From the NCBI GenBank assembly GCA_002433055.1, contig DJHJ01000044.1, forward strand, positions 1-26,291: 26,291 nt of DNA. Direction: 5' to 3'. A model generated the notes under the pieces. It saw only the letters and a list, made by a program, of their open reading frames with translations, made no database searches and was not told where the DNA came from. The stretch comes from Acidobacteriia bacterium UBA6623. Lineage in GTDB: Bacteria > Acidobacteriota > Terriglobia > Bryobacterales > UBA6623. Made by a program: the position numbers and the translations under genes. Positions within the stretch are counted from its first letter, which is position 1; each line of letters starts with the position of its first letter. This document shows, one piece after another, positions 8,638 to 16,069 of the stretch.

Positions 8638-8820
8638 CTAAATCCCCAATGCCCTTTCTGTAAACCAGTAAACACCAAGAGCTATTAACAACATACCTTT
8701 TAGATCATAAGCAATATGCCTATATCTCGACAAATTGGGTTTTCCTGCTGGGATCGTTCGATATACCCGCGGTGAGGAGTCTGGATCTTTATGTGTGTAA
8801 AAAGTTGAATTATTTACTCT
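8638..8820 (-). pseudogene. Truncated open frame coupled to purU
   Basis: Sixty codons are open on the - strand from just after a TGA (8821-8823) to a TAG at 8638-8640, four bases before the purU ATG. The product has a polar part (DPDSSPRVYRTIPAGKP) and a hydrophobic end (MLLIALGVYWFTERALGI) that could be a membrane helix. No ATG or GTG start lies near its beginning; TTG at residue 31 is possible. The stop-start spacing is what translational coupling would give. I read it as the 3' end of a gene cut off at the edge of the AT-rich block. No family is recognised. Confidence 0.35.
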
Positions 8821-8841
8821 TCACGATTAGGCTAGACAATC

Positions 8842-9357
8842 ATGACGTCCTTTGATCAACGCGTGATCGGCGCGGCAAAACTTGATGTTCGCATTTACGA
8901 AGAAGTCGAGACAGACACTACGGCTATGCCCCAGGCGATGGGAGTTGTGGCGCTTTCCAGCGTGGCGGCCGGTATTGGTGCCATCGGCCAAGAGGGCAAT
9001 CTGGGCCTGCTCGGCGGCCTACTAGCTGCCCTCTTGGGGTGGGCTCTCTGGTCGGGACTAACCTACTTTATCGGCACTCGAATTCTTCCGACACCACAAA
9101 CACATGCTGATTGGGGTGAACTGCTACGAACGACGGGTTTCGCGGCAGCTCCGGGAATACTTCGCATTTTAGGGATTGTGCCAGGGTTGACAGGCATCGT
9201 CTTTTTTGTGACCGCCGTTTGGATGCTCGCCGCCTTTGTTGTGGCCGTGCGCCAGGCCCTTGACTATACCAGCACCGGGCGTGCTGTGGGCGTTTGCCTG
9301 ATCGGCTGGCTCGTGAATGGCGTCATCCTTGGCTTCGCAAGTCTTCTGGTAAGGTGA
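8842..9357 (+). CDS. YIP1-family membrane protein
   Basis: A 171-residue protein that begins with a soluble stretch of about 30 residues (VIGAAKLDVRIYEEVETD) and continues as four to five hydrophobic helices. The pattern of GLLGGLLAALLGWALWSGLTY, a polar loop with TADW-like DWGELLRTTGFAAAPG, and a glycine-rich end matches bacterial YIP1-domain proteins. Their role is unknown; they are thought to act in membranes or regulation. The DNA here is GC-rich, a sharp change from purU. It starts the + strand set with a rhodanese and an SDR; the next gene begins eight bases after its stop. Confidence 0.75.
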   Translation: MTSFDQRVIGAAKLDVRIYEEVETDTTAMPQAMGVVALSSVAAGIGAIGQEGNLGLLGGLLAALLGWALWSGLTYFIGTRILPTPQTHADWGELLRTTGFAAAPGILRILGIVPGLTGIVFFVTAVWMLAAFVVAVRQALDYTSTGRAVGVCLIGWLVNGVILGFASLLVR

Positions 9358-9365
9358 CACACGGA

Positions 9366-9917
9366 ATGACCATCACAATTGAGACAATCTCGCCGGCAGA
9401 GCTTCACGAGAAGACGTCCGACGGAGACATCGAGATCATTGACGTACGAACCCCAGCCGAGTTCCGCGAAGTGCACGCCACCGCTGCCTCGAATCGGCCC
9501 CTCGATTCACTCGATCCTCACGCAGTTATGAGGGCACAAAACCGATCTGAGCAGCGGCCGTTGTATGTGATCTGCCGCAGCGGAAACCGAGCACGTATGG
9601 CGTGTGAGAAGTTTATGGCGGCTGGATACGAAAACGTTGTGAATGTCGAAGGTGGCACGCAAGCGTGGGAGGCAGCTGGCTTCCCGGTAAAGCGAGGGAA
9701 GAAGACTGTTTCGCTCGAGCGTCAAGTCCGGATTCTGGCTGGAGCATTGGTTCTTCTGGGCGCGCTTCTGGCTTGGTTTGTACACCCCGCATTCGTGCTC
9801 TTGTCGGGCTTTATCGGTGCCGGTCTCGTCTTCGCCGGCGTGACCGATACATGTGGCATGGCCATGGCGCTCGCCAAGATGCCTTGGAATCGGGCTGACG
9901 GCCGAGTAACACGATGA
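9366..9917 (+). CDS. Rhodanese-DUF2892 membrane protein (YgaP-like)
   Basis: A 183-residue protein. Residues 1-105 form a rhodanese domain: IIDVRTPAEF near the N-terminus, then the active-site loop CRSGNRARMA, whose cysteine accepts a persulfide sulfur, and the closing VEGGTQAWEAAGFPV. Residues about 120-175 form two transmembrane helices, the DUF2892 module. This layout is that of E. coli YgaP, an inner-membrane sulfurtransferase with the rhodanese domain facing the cytoplasm. The ATG at 9366 follows the YIP1 stop by eight bases. An in-frame upstream reading would overlap YIP1 and has no homology. The stop overlaps the next start (ATGA), so translation is probably coupled. Confidence 0.9.
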   Translation: MTITIETISPAELHEKTSDGDIEIIDVRTPAEFREVHATAASNRPLDSLDPHAVMRAQNRSEQRPLYVICRSGNRARMACEKFMAAGYENVVNVEGGTQAWEAAGFPVKRGKKTVSLERQVRILAGALVLLGALLAWFVHPAFVLLSGFIGAGLVFAGVTDTCGMAMALAKMPWNRADGRVTR

Positions 9918-10735
9918 ACGAAGCACGTAATCTCGAGGCAAAAATCGCCGTTGTCACCGGAGCCGCCCAAGGGCTAGGCAAGGAGATAGCTCGCCAGCTC
10001 GCCACAGAAGGAGCGTATGTTATTCTCGCGGACTTGCAGATCGAGAAGGCCCGCGGCGCGGCAGGTGAGTTGACTTCCGAGGGTCTTGTCGTGGGTGTGC
10101 ACGGGCTGGATGTGACCAACAGTGCACAAGTCGATGATCTGTTTGACTCAATTGCAAAAGAACGAGGAGCTATAGACATTCTCATTAACAGTGCCGGCCT
10201 GGGACAGGACGTTTGTCACACCGTCGAGTTGAGCAACGACGACTGGGATCGCGTTATCAGTGTCAACCTGACAGGAACGTTCCATACCTGCCGGGCCGCC
10301 GGACGCCTCATGCGAGAACGGGAGTCGGGTGCAATCGTCAATCTGGCATCGATCAACGGACAGAACCCGGCCGCACTGGTGGCAGCCTATAACGCTTCGA
10401 AAGCTGCTGTGATCAGCCTCACGAAGACGCTTGCGCTTGAACTGGCTCCTTACAATGTACGAGTCAACGCCGTAAGCCCCGGTCCAGTTTATACCGATTT
10501 CAACAAGAAGGTGATGACCCAACGGGCGAAGGGTTTGGGAGTCGCCGAAGAGGGGATGATCGAGCGAGTGCGCAAGGCGGTGCCACTCGGACGCTGGGGG
10601 GAGCCCGGTGACATCGCAGGCGCAGTTACATTTCTTTGCGAAGAGCGAGCTTCGTGGATCACAGGTGAAGTTCTTACGGTCAGCGGAGGATTAACAGGTG
10701 TTTCGGCGGCTCCGACTAAGCAGAAGTGTGATTAA
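9914..10735 (+). CDS. Short-chain dehydrogenase/reductase (classical SDR)
   Basis: A 273-residue NAD(P)-dependent oxidoreductase with cofactor loop TGAAQGLG (15-22), NSAG (92-95), catalytic Ser146, Tyr159 and Lys163 (YNASK), and the ending WITGEVLTVSGGLTG. It is similar in style to 3-oxoacyl-ACP reductase or sugar dehydrogenases, but the substrate cannot be read from sequence. Its ATG overlaps the rhodanese stop. A bicupin and an aldo/keto reductase follow on the same strand, so a sugar or alcohol oxidation route is one possibility. The C-terminal tail is slightly longer than usual. Confidence 0.9.
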   Translation: MNEARNLEAKIAVVTGAAQGLGKEIARQLATEGAYVILADLQIEKARGAAGELTSEGLVVGVHGLDVTNSAQVDDLFDSIAKERGAIDILINSAGLGQDVCHTVELSNDDWDRVISVNLTGTFHTCRAAGRLMRERESGAIVNLASINGQNPAALVAAYNASKAAVISLTKTLALELAPYNVRVNAVSPGPVYTDFNKKVMTQRAKGLGVAEEGMIERVRKAVPLGRWGEPGDIAGAVTFLCEERASWITGEVLTVSGGLTGVSAAPTKQKCD

Positions 10736-10840
10736 ATCCAGTACTCTATTCAGTCAATCTTTTGGTTCTCTTACCAATTCCTCCTAGCGGCATTCTGCAC
10801 ACGTAGCATTTTCATAGTAAGTTGGGTAGCATTGAACCGA

Positions 10841-12052
10841 ATGCCTGTTCAACTGCCATGTAGTGCAGCATACAAAGACCTATCGGAACTAGCAGAATCT
10901 AGTCAACGTCAAGGGCGACGTGCTGACCTTTTCACGTCCGATGATGTTATTCGCGCACGTTTATACAGTTACGCTTTCCGTGCGCACACAATTGGTTCAT
11001 TCTTTGCTGTAGGGAAAACTTTGCGGTCGTACATGTCAGCTGATGCCCTCACGACGGCACATCTCCAAAGAGCAACTGAACAACTTGATGACCTCGCTAA
11101 CAGAGGTATGGACTCGGTACCAAATAACTTCCGAGCTGTCATATCCACTTTTGCTGGTTACGATGTTGGCATAAAAAGGGTCGTCGATTCATTGAACAAA
11201 GCTGTGGATGCTTCGAGAGATTCCGCGCTGGCCGATATTAGACAGGCTTTTGTCGCCTCTATTGGTGCGATTACTCGGAGTGGAGGCATCCATCTCACGC
11301 AAGACAAAAGTGCCCCAGCGTTGGGGAGTTTTATTGTTCCTGGCCTAGGAATAACAATTGTGCCGCTAGTTTACGGAGAGCATCATTCTTGGAACCTTGC
11401 CTATTTGAATGATGAACATCGTGATGTCCCGAATCATCTACACCATTTCGGCGCCGAAATACATCTAGGATTTGAACCCTTAGAGGGTTATATGGTCTTA
11501 GGAGATGCAAAATCTTTTGTTAAGGAAGGTTACGCTTTGCCGATACCACCAGAGACCCGTCATGGTTGGATCAACCGCGGGCCGGCAATTCACCACGTTC
11601 CATTTATCTTTGGATCTCTCAAGCATGCGGGTTGGGGCGTATTCGCTGATGTTGTACCTCAACCGATACATTTGGACAAGTTGGTTGAAACAGATCGAGA
11701 TAGCTGGAAAATGGGGACACCTGTGTATTTGGAACGGGAAATCCTTGCGGCTTCACGTTCAAGTTCTTCTAGACGAAGTGTAATAATCCCCGCCTCTGTA
11801 ACAGATCGTGACGGAAGTGGAGGGTTGGAATTGGCCGTTTCGCGCGTAAGTTGGGGTGGCATGTACTATTTGAACGACAGTTTCCGTATCGTTTCGGTGG
11901 TTAAGGGTAATGGACGCGTTCGGATTGGATCTCTCGAGGAAAACCTGGCCCCTCATGACCATTTTGGTATCCCGAGTGGGCTCGAAGCCCACATAGAGCA
12001 AGTTGGTGATGAGCCGCTAACACTACTTGACGCAGTGCTCCGAGAGCGATGA
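10841..12052 (+). CDS. Bicupin protein with helical N-terminal domain
   Basis: A 403-residue protein from ATG 10841 (a TTG lies three codons upstream). Residues 1-150 look helical and are of unknown type. From about 170 a cupin barrel follows with a plausible metal site: His199, His201 and Glu206 in NHLHHFGAE, and His241 in PPETRHGW. A second, degenerate cupin spans about 305-400 (VSVVKGNGRVRIGSLEENL, then HFGIPSGLEAHIEQ) and lacks the full ligand set. Cupins include isomerases and dioxygenases; I cannot name the reaction. It lies between an SDR and an L-galactose-dehydrogenase-like reductase, which hints at sugar metabolism. The stop is 17 bases from the next start. Confidence 0.65.
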   Translation: MPVQLPCSAAYKDLSELAESSQRQGRRADLFTSDDVIRARLYSYAFRAHTIGSFFAVGKTLRSYMSADALTTAHLQRATEQLDDLANRGMDSVPNNFRAVISTFAGYDVGIKRVVDSLNKAVDASRDSALADIRQAFVASIGAITRSGGIHLTQDKSAPALGSFIVPGLGITIVPLVYGEHHSWNLAYLNDEHRDVPNHLHHFGAEIHLGFEPLEGYMVLGDAKSFVKEGYALPIPPETRHGWINRGPAIHHVPFIFGSLKHAGWGVFADVVPQPIHLDKLVETDRDSWKMGTPVYLEREILAASRSSSSRRSVIIPASVTDRDGSGGLELAVSRVSWGGMYYLNDSFRIVSVVKGNGRVRIGSLEENLAPHDHFGIPSGLEAHIEQVGDEPLTLLDAVLRER

Positions 12053-12069
12053 GCACACTACACCTTTGA

Positions 12070-13050
12070 ATGATGAGATATAGCGTGCTTGGAAAAACAG
12101 GTCTTAGAGTTTCACGGCTCAGTTTCGGGACTGCCGCACTGGGTGGTGTCTTTCGCGTCGTCGATGAATCCGAGGCAATTCAGGCTGTCCATACTGCACT
12201 GGACAAGGGCATCAACTACTTCGATGTGGCTCCTGCCTACGGAGGCACTAAAGCAGAGATGGTGCTAGGCAAGAGCCTCAAAGAGATTCCACGTGACAGT
12301 TACTTCCTCTCCACTAAGGTCGGCAAGTACACCGACCCTCATCACTACGGCGTGGACGTGCTGGATTACTCACGAAGCCGCATTCACTCTTCGCTCGATG
12401 AGAGCGGTCAACGACTCGGCGTGGACTACTTTGACATCATCCACCTACATGATTTCGAGTATCAAGATCGTGTGTGTGCAGAACAAGCGCTTACCGAGGG
12501 TGTTGAGACACTCCTCGAACTGAAGCGGAAAGGCCGAATCGGAGCAGTCAGCGTCGGCATTTACCCGCTCGACCTGTGGCGGCAAGTGATCACCACTATA
12601 CCGGTGGATGCGATCTTGACGCACAACCACTATTGCCTCAACGATACGACTCTGTTGGATCTACTGCCGCTCATACAAGAGGAGAACATCGGCCTGATCA
12701 ATGCGTCTCCATTCGCAAGCGGACTTCTGACCGGCGCGGATATTGCAGACTGGCATCCCGTGACCGAACAAGATTTTCAGCATTTTCGCAGAGCTGCTGA
12801 GTTCTGCGAGCAGCAGGGAGTCTCAATCGCCAAACTCGCACTGCAGTTCGCGAGCCAGCATCCCGAAATACCAACTACCATGTTCAGTTCAGCAAGGCCC
12901 GAGGCGGTGTTGCGGAACATCGCCTGGCATGAGGAAACATACGATACCGAACTGGCCCAACAGGTGCAGAGGATTCTTGCACCAGTTAGAAACAAGCAGT
13001 GGAACTATGATGCGGGTGTCGGTAGACTGAAATCGGCCGAGAGTGGTTGA
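12070..13050 (+). CDS. Aldo/keto reductase, L-galactose dehydrogenase-like
   Basis: A 326-residue AKR-fold oxidoreductase. The catalytic tetrad is Asp52, Tyr57 (FDVAPAYGG), Lys83 (STKVG) and His127 (HLHD). The overall pattern, especially NHYCLNDTTLLDLLPLIQ followed by INASPFASGLLTG and DWHP, is that of the L-galactose / L-fucose (D-threo-aldose) 1-dehydrogenase group, which oxidises free aldoses to lactones with NAD(P)+. Start ATG 12070, with a second ATG at 12073. With the preceding bicupin and SDR it could form a small deoxyhexose or L-galactose oxidation set; no transporter or lactonase is visible here. Confidence is high for the family and moderate for the substrate. Confidence 0.88.
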   Translation: MMRYSVLGKTGLRVSRLSFGTAALGGVFRVVDESEAIQAVHTALDKGINYFDVAPAYGGTKAEMVLGKSLKEIPRDSYFLSTKVGKYTDPHHYGVDVLDYSRSRIHSSLDESGQRLGVDYFDIIHLHDFEYQDRVCAEQALTEGVETLLELKRKGRIGAVSVGIYPLDLWRQVITTIPVDAILTHNHYCLNDTTLLDLLPLIQEENIGLINASPFASGLLTGADIADWHPVTEQDFQHFRRAAEFCEQQGVSIAKLALQFASQHPEIPTTMFSSARPEAVLRNIAWHEETYDTELAQQVQRILAPVRNKQWNYDAGVGRLKSAESG

Positions 13051-13125
13051 TATCTAGAAACGGAAAGTGCTGTCTGGCCGCAGTTGGGATCAGCTGTTTA
13101 GAAAGACGCCAGGAGATAAAAATTT

Positions 13126-13362
13126 ATGGACCCAAAAATTGCCCAAAAATTTCCGTACCCAGTAGACGTTGAAAGTGGAAAAACTTATTTTTGGTGTTCC
13201 TGTGGCATGAGCAATAATCAACCCTTCTGCGATGGATCCCATAAAGGCACTCCATTTACTCCAATAAAATTTGAGACAGATGAAGACAAAAAAGTCTTCT
13301 TTTGTGGATGTAAACATGCATCTAACAAACCCTTCTGTGATGGATCTCATAGAGAGCTTTAA
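13126..13362 (+). CDS. Dual CDGSH-type iron-sulfur protein
   Basis: A 78-residue protein with two CDGSH motifs, each binding a [2Fe-2S] cluster through three cysteines and one histidine: Cys24, Cys26, Cys35, His39 and Cys60, Cys62, Cys71, His75. This is the bacterial two-motif (class II-like) form that folds as a pseudo-dimer in one chain, with no membrane anchor. Roles proposed for the family are electron or cluster transfer and redox sensing. A good AGGAG ribosome site (13111-13115) supports the start. It sits just ahead of hspQ and the OsmC-type selenoprotein, all small stress or redox proteins. Confidence 0.93.
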   Translation: MDPKIAQKFPYPVDVESGKTYFWCSCGMSNNQPFCDGSHKGTPFTPIKFETDEDKKVFFCGCKHASNKPFCDGSHREL

Positions 13363-13443
13363 ATTGCGCAACTTGAACCTAACCAGCCAGTGCTTTAGCG
13401 GTGTTATGATCAAATCACTGGACCGGAAACCGGAGCATTTTCA

Positions 13444-13758
13444 ATGATCGCACAAGCGAAATTCTCTATCGGGCAACTCGTGCATCACCGTTTGTTCGAA
13501 TATCGAGGCGTCATTGTTGATGTCGATCCCGTTTTTCTCGGTTCAGAGGAATGGTATGAACACGTAGCAAAATCCAAGCCGCCGAAAGATCAGCCTTGGT
13601 ACCACGTATTAGTACATGGTGGAAACGGTCGAACCTACGTTGCACAGCGAAACTTGGAAAAAGACTCCTCTCAGAAACCCATCAGCCACCAAGAATTATC
13701 ATCGTTCTTTAACGGTTTTCGCGACGGTCGTTACCAAGTTAGCCAACCGGTTAACTAA
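13444..13758 (+). CDS. hspQ: Heat shock protein HspQ
   Basis: A 104-residue protein matching HspQ/YccV, a hemimethylated-DNA-binding fold of about 105 residues. In E. coli it is a heat-shock protein and a Lon specificity factor. Characteristic stretches are FSIGQLVHHRLFEYRGVIVD (7-26), WYHVLVHGG and TYVAQRNLE. The family is mainly proteobacterial, which is one of the better taxonomic hints in the window. ATG 13444 gives the expected length. The selenoprotein gene begins 88 bases after its stop. Confidence 0.92.
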   Translation: MIAQAKFSIGQLVHHRLFEYRGVIVDVDPVFLGSEEWYEHVAKSKPPKDQPWYHVLVHGGNGRTYVAQRNLEKDSSQKPISHQELSSFFNGFRDGRYQVSQPVN

Positions 13759-13846
13759 CTGGCGCGTTACGATTAGACTGGATGGTAGTCGACATAGGAA
13801 ACTTCGACACCTTCTTACAGGCCCCTACACAGAAAGGATGATGACT

Positions 13847-14311
13847 ATGGGAGAACTGATTCACACCTCAAAAATCAAACTTTACCAGGATAGACCACCC
13901 GAAAGACGTGCTTACGTTGAGCAATTTGGTGACCCAATCACTTTTGGTGTGCATGGGGGCGTTAAAAGCTTCTATGGAGTTGAGCCGGAGCGAGATTTAC
14001 CTACAACACTTGACCATATGATTGCCGCGGTGGGTGGTTGACTGATCGGCACTCTTGCCGGCGCACTGGCAGTGCGTCAAATTCCACCTGTACCTGAAAA
14101 AATTTGGAGTGAAGTCGAAGGCGATATTGAAAATGTCGACGGTGTCATTCGCATTGTGCGGATCCGGGTCAAGTACTATCTGAAAATTCCAAAAGGTACA
14201 CGTGAAGCAGCCAATCGAGCTCTAGATAAACACATGAGTAAGTGTCCGGCAGCGATGTCGGTCAAGGACAGCATTGAGATCAATATTAGCGCTGAAATAG
14301 AAGAAGAATAA
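13847..14311 (+). CDS. OsmC/Ohr-family selenoprotein (in-frame TGA at reactive Cys)
   Basis: A 154-residue protein if TGA 14039-14041 is read as selenocysteine (Sec65). OsmC/Ohr proteins are thiol peroxidases that reduce organic hydroperoxides with a peroxidatic and a second conserved cysteine. Upstream of the TGA, FGVHGGVKSFYGVEP and TTLDHMIAAVGG are typical of the family. Directly after it, in the same frame, comes LIGTLAGALAVRQI, exactly what follows the peroxidatic Cys in relatives. The second cysteine is present as Cys133 (SKCPAAMS). The frame then runs clean to TAA at 14309. A SECIS-like hairpin follows the TGA. Start ATG 13847 is chosen because AAAGG lies nine bases upstream; ATGs at 13838 and 13841 are alternatives. 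A nonsense mutation or sequencing error is the alternative, but one landing on the catalytic codon with a hairpin is unlikely. Confidence 0.85.
14039..14075 (+). promoter_or_regulatory. Selenocysteine TGA and bacterial SECIS-like hairpin
   Basis: After TGA (14039-14041), 14049-14053 (GCACT) pairs perfectly with 14071-14075 (AGTGC). A three-base bulge follows on the 5' side, then GCC (14057-14059) pairs with GGC (14068-14070). The apical loop 14060-14067 begins GG. The loop starts 18 bases after the TGA, within the 16-37 range described for bacterial SECIS elements, and has G in its first two positions as SelB binding prefers. Confidence 0.75.
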
Positions 14312-14382
14312 TTACTGCTAAACAAAGCCAAAATGGCATCAAGAATCAAGGAAAAGGAGTCAAGCCTCTGGGTCACACCCTG

Positions 14383-14967
14383 TTGCCCTTTTTTATCGTG
14401 CTGAAGGCCATCGTCCTGATCGTGTCATTGACGACACAACTGTCGGCGCAAACCCAGTTGGTAAAGGGGACCTTATATTCGGAAACGGTCGAGATTGCTG
14501 GCCGAACTCTCACATTAGTCGGCGCCGGACTTCGTGAGCGATGGTGGTTTGACATCTACACAATGGGAGCATATGTGGAGAGTCACACCTGTAATCCACA
14601 GATATTAATCTCAGTAGATGAGGTGAAGCTTCTCCGTATCGATCTGCTCCGAGATGTTGAAGCGAAAAGTATGGCCCGTGCACTCGAAGATGCTTTTGAA
14701 AAGAACTTGCCGACCGAAGGCCGATCGAGTGTCCGGGTTCAGATCAACAAGGCCCTTAGTTATTTCAAAAAAGACTTGAAGAAAGGGGACAGTATGGAAT
14801 TGACCTACGTTCCAAGTGTAGGTACGGCAATCATACAGAACTCTGAGCAGCAGGGAATGACGATCCCGGGCAAGGGGTTTGCCGACGTTTTGTGGAGTTC
14901 CTATTTCAGTTCCTCAACCTGCTGTTCCGGGCTCAAAAAGAGAATTCTCGCCCAGTGTTCCCAGTGA
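14383..14967 (+). CDS. Exported chalcone isomerase-like domain protein
   Basis: About 194 residues: a hydrophobic signal peptide ending near QLSAQT, then a domain with GAGLRERWWFDIYTMGAYVE and later ALSYFKKDLKKGDSMELTYV and GTAIIQN, the pattern of the bacterial chalcone-isomerase-like (Chalcone_3) family. These are periplasmic proteins of unknown function. The C-terminus has a CC pair and one more Cys. There is no in-frame ATG near the start. TTG 14383 is listed, but the ribosome site AAGGAG (14354-14359) is best spaced for CTG 14368, and GTG 14398 is also possible. The gene follows the selenoprotein by about 70 bases. Confidence 0.75.
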   Translation: MPFFIVLKAIVLIVSLTTQLSAQTQLVKGTLYSETVEIAGRTLTLVGAGLRERWWFDIYTMGAYVESHTCNPQILISVDEVKLLRIDLLRDVEAKSMARALEDAFEKNLPTEGRSSVRVQINKALSYFKKDLKKGDSMELTYVPSVGTAIIQNSEQQGMTIPGKGFADVLWSSYFSSSTCCSGLKKRILAQCSQ

Positions 14968-15011
14968 GTGCTAAGTTAGATACAACATATTGCTGTCAGA
15001 TTTAGGTTAAG

Positions 15012-15581
15012 ATGCGGACCACGATGACACTCTTTTGGCTTTTGTTTTTGGCTACACCAGCTCTTGTCGCGGAGGTTCCCTCCAAAGCTGATCAAATCGC
15101 TGCCAGTGTTCTAGCCAGCCCCGAAGAACGACGTGCTGAAGTAACTGTTTTAGGATACGATTCCCATAGTAAGCTCATCGTTTTACGCAAGGGATCTAAC
15201 GACTTGACCTGTCTGGCCGACACCCCCGGGGACGAAAATTTTTCTGTTGCCTGCTACCACAACGATCTCGAACCGTTCATGGCCCGTGGCCGAGAGCTTT
15301 CTGCTCAGGGATACAAAGGCAAGGAACGCCATGAAATTCGTTGGAAAGAAGTAGATAACGGCAGTATTGAGATGCCACGTAAACCTCGAATGCTTTACGT
15401 GCTGAGAGGCAAAGGCTTCGACTCGGCTAGTGGTAATGTCATCGAACCCTATTTGCGTTGGGTGGTTTATACGCCTTACGCCACTCCTGAATCAACAGGG
15501 TTATCGACGGCATCCGGTAAGAGTCCGTGGTTGATGTTCCCTGGAACCGCAGGGGCACACATCATGATCAGCCCTCAATAA
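15012..15581 (+). CDS. Exported hypothetical protein
   Basis: A 189-residue protein starting with a clear signal peptide (MRTTMTLFWLLFLATPALVA, cleavage near residue 20). The mature part is soluble, with mixed alpha/beta character and two cysteines (LTCLAD and VACYHND) that could form a disulfide. Stretches such as SVLASPEERRAEVTVLGYD and a C-terminal SPWLMFPGTAGAHIMISP suggest a conserved family of exported proteins, but I do not recognise a named domain. It lies in a run of three small exported proteins on the + strand. Confidence 0.7.
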   Translation: MRTTMTLFWLLFLATPALVAEVPSKADQIAASVLASPEERRAEVTVLGYDSHSKLIVLRKGSNDLTCLADTPGDENFSVACYHNDLEPFMARGRELSAQGYKGKERHEIRWKEVDNGSIEMPRKPRMLYVLRGKGFDSASGNVIEPYLRWVVYTPYATPESTGLSTASGKSPWLMFPGTAGAHIMISPQ

Positions 15582-15654
15582 AAGAAGGGTCGCTGCCGCA
15601 ATCTGCCTAGTGGTTGCATAAAATAATCACCACTCACTACAAAGGAGCATTTCA

Positions 15655-16065
15655 ATGAGATGGTTAGCAATATTAGCAATCACTAGTAGCAGCTTGCTTG
15701 GCCAGAGTTTTACAAAATCTAAGATGTTTATGGAAGAGGACTACAAGCTGCGTCTTAGGAACGTTAAGATCGACTTCCAGGACAGTGCTCTTGTTGTCAC
15801 ACGTGAAAAGGCTTCTGCCCTGAGAGTGCCCTACACAGAGATCACAGGTATCGAGTATGAAAAGACCAAGCACCGTCGCTGGAAGACGGCAGTGCTTTTA
15901 ACCGGATTTGCGCTTATGAGCAAAGGTAAAAAACACTGGTTCACTGTTCTTCAAGGCGAACAGGAGACAGTTTTTCGACTGGACAAGTCAAACTTTGCAA
16001 AGATTTTAAAAGCCGCTGAATCAAGAACAGGAAAAAAGATCCAGATGATTGCTACTCGGGATTAG
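15655..16065 (+). CDS. Exported small hypothetical protein
   Basis: A 136-residue protein with a short signal peptide (MRWLAILAITSSSLLGQSF). The mature part alternates short strands (LRLRNVKIDFQDSALVVTR, ALRVPYTEITGIEYEKT, HWFTVLQGEQETVFRLDK) and ends with a helix, a layout resembling a PH-like barrel; this is a guess from pattern only. A good AAGGAG site precedes the ATG. Its stop lies four bases from that of the TPR gene on the other strand, leaving no room for a separate terminator. Confidence 0.7.
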   Translation: MRWLAILAITSSSLLGQSFTKSKMFMEEDYKLRLRNVKIDFQDSALVVTREKASALRVPYTEITGIEYEKTKHRRWKTAVLLTGFALMSKGKKHWFTVLQGEQETVFRLDKSNFAKILKAAESRTGKKIQMIATRD

Positions 16066-16069
16066 AGTT

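Noticed and set aside
9507..9941. Long - strand open frame opposite the rhodanese gene
   Set aside because: It mirrors a strongly supported rhodanese-DUF2892 gene, has no recognisable domain, and arises from GC-rich codon use on the other strand.
13616..13846. N-terminal extension of the OsmC-like frame overlapping hspQ
   Set aside because: The extension has no family similarity and lies over a well-supported gene in another frame. A ribosome site sits just before ATG 13847.
14072..14311. A separate GTG-started gene for the second half of the OsmC-like protein
   Set aside because: It begins in the middle of a conserved OsmC helix, has no ribosome site, and lacks the first half of the fold. 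It is better read as the continuation of 13847-14038 through TGA.
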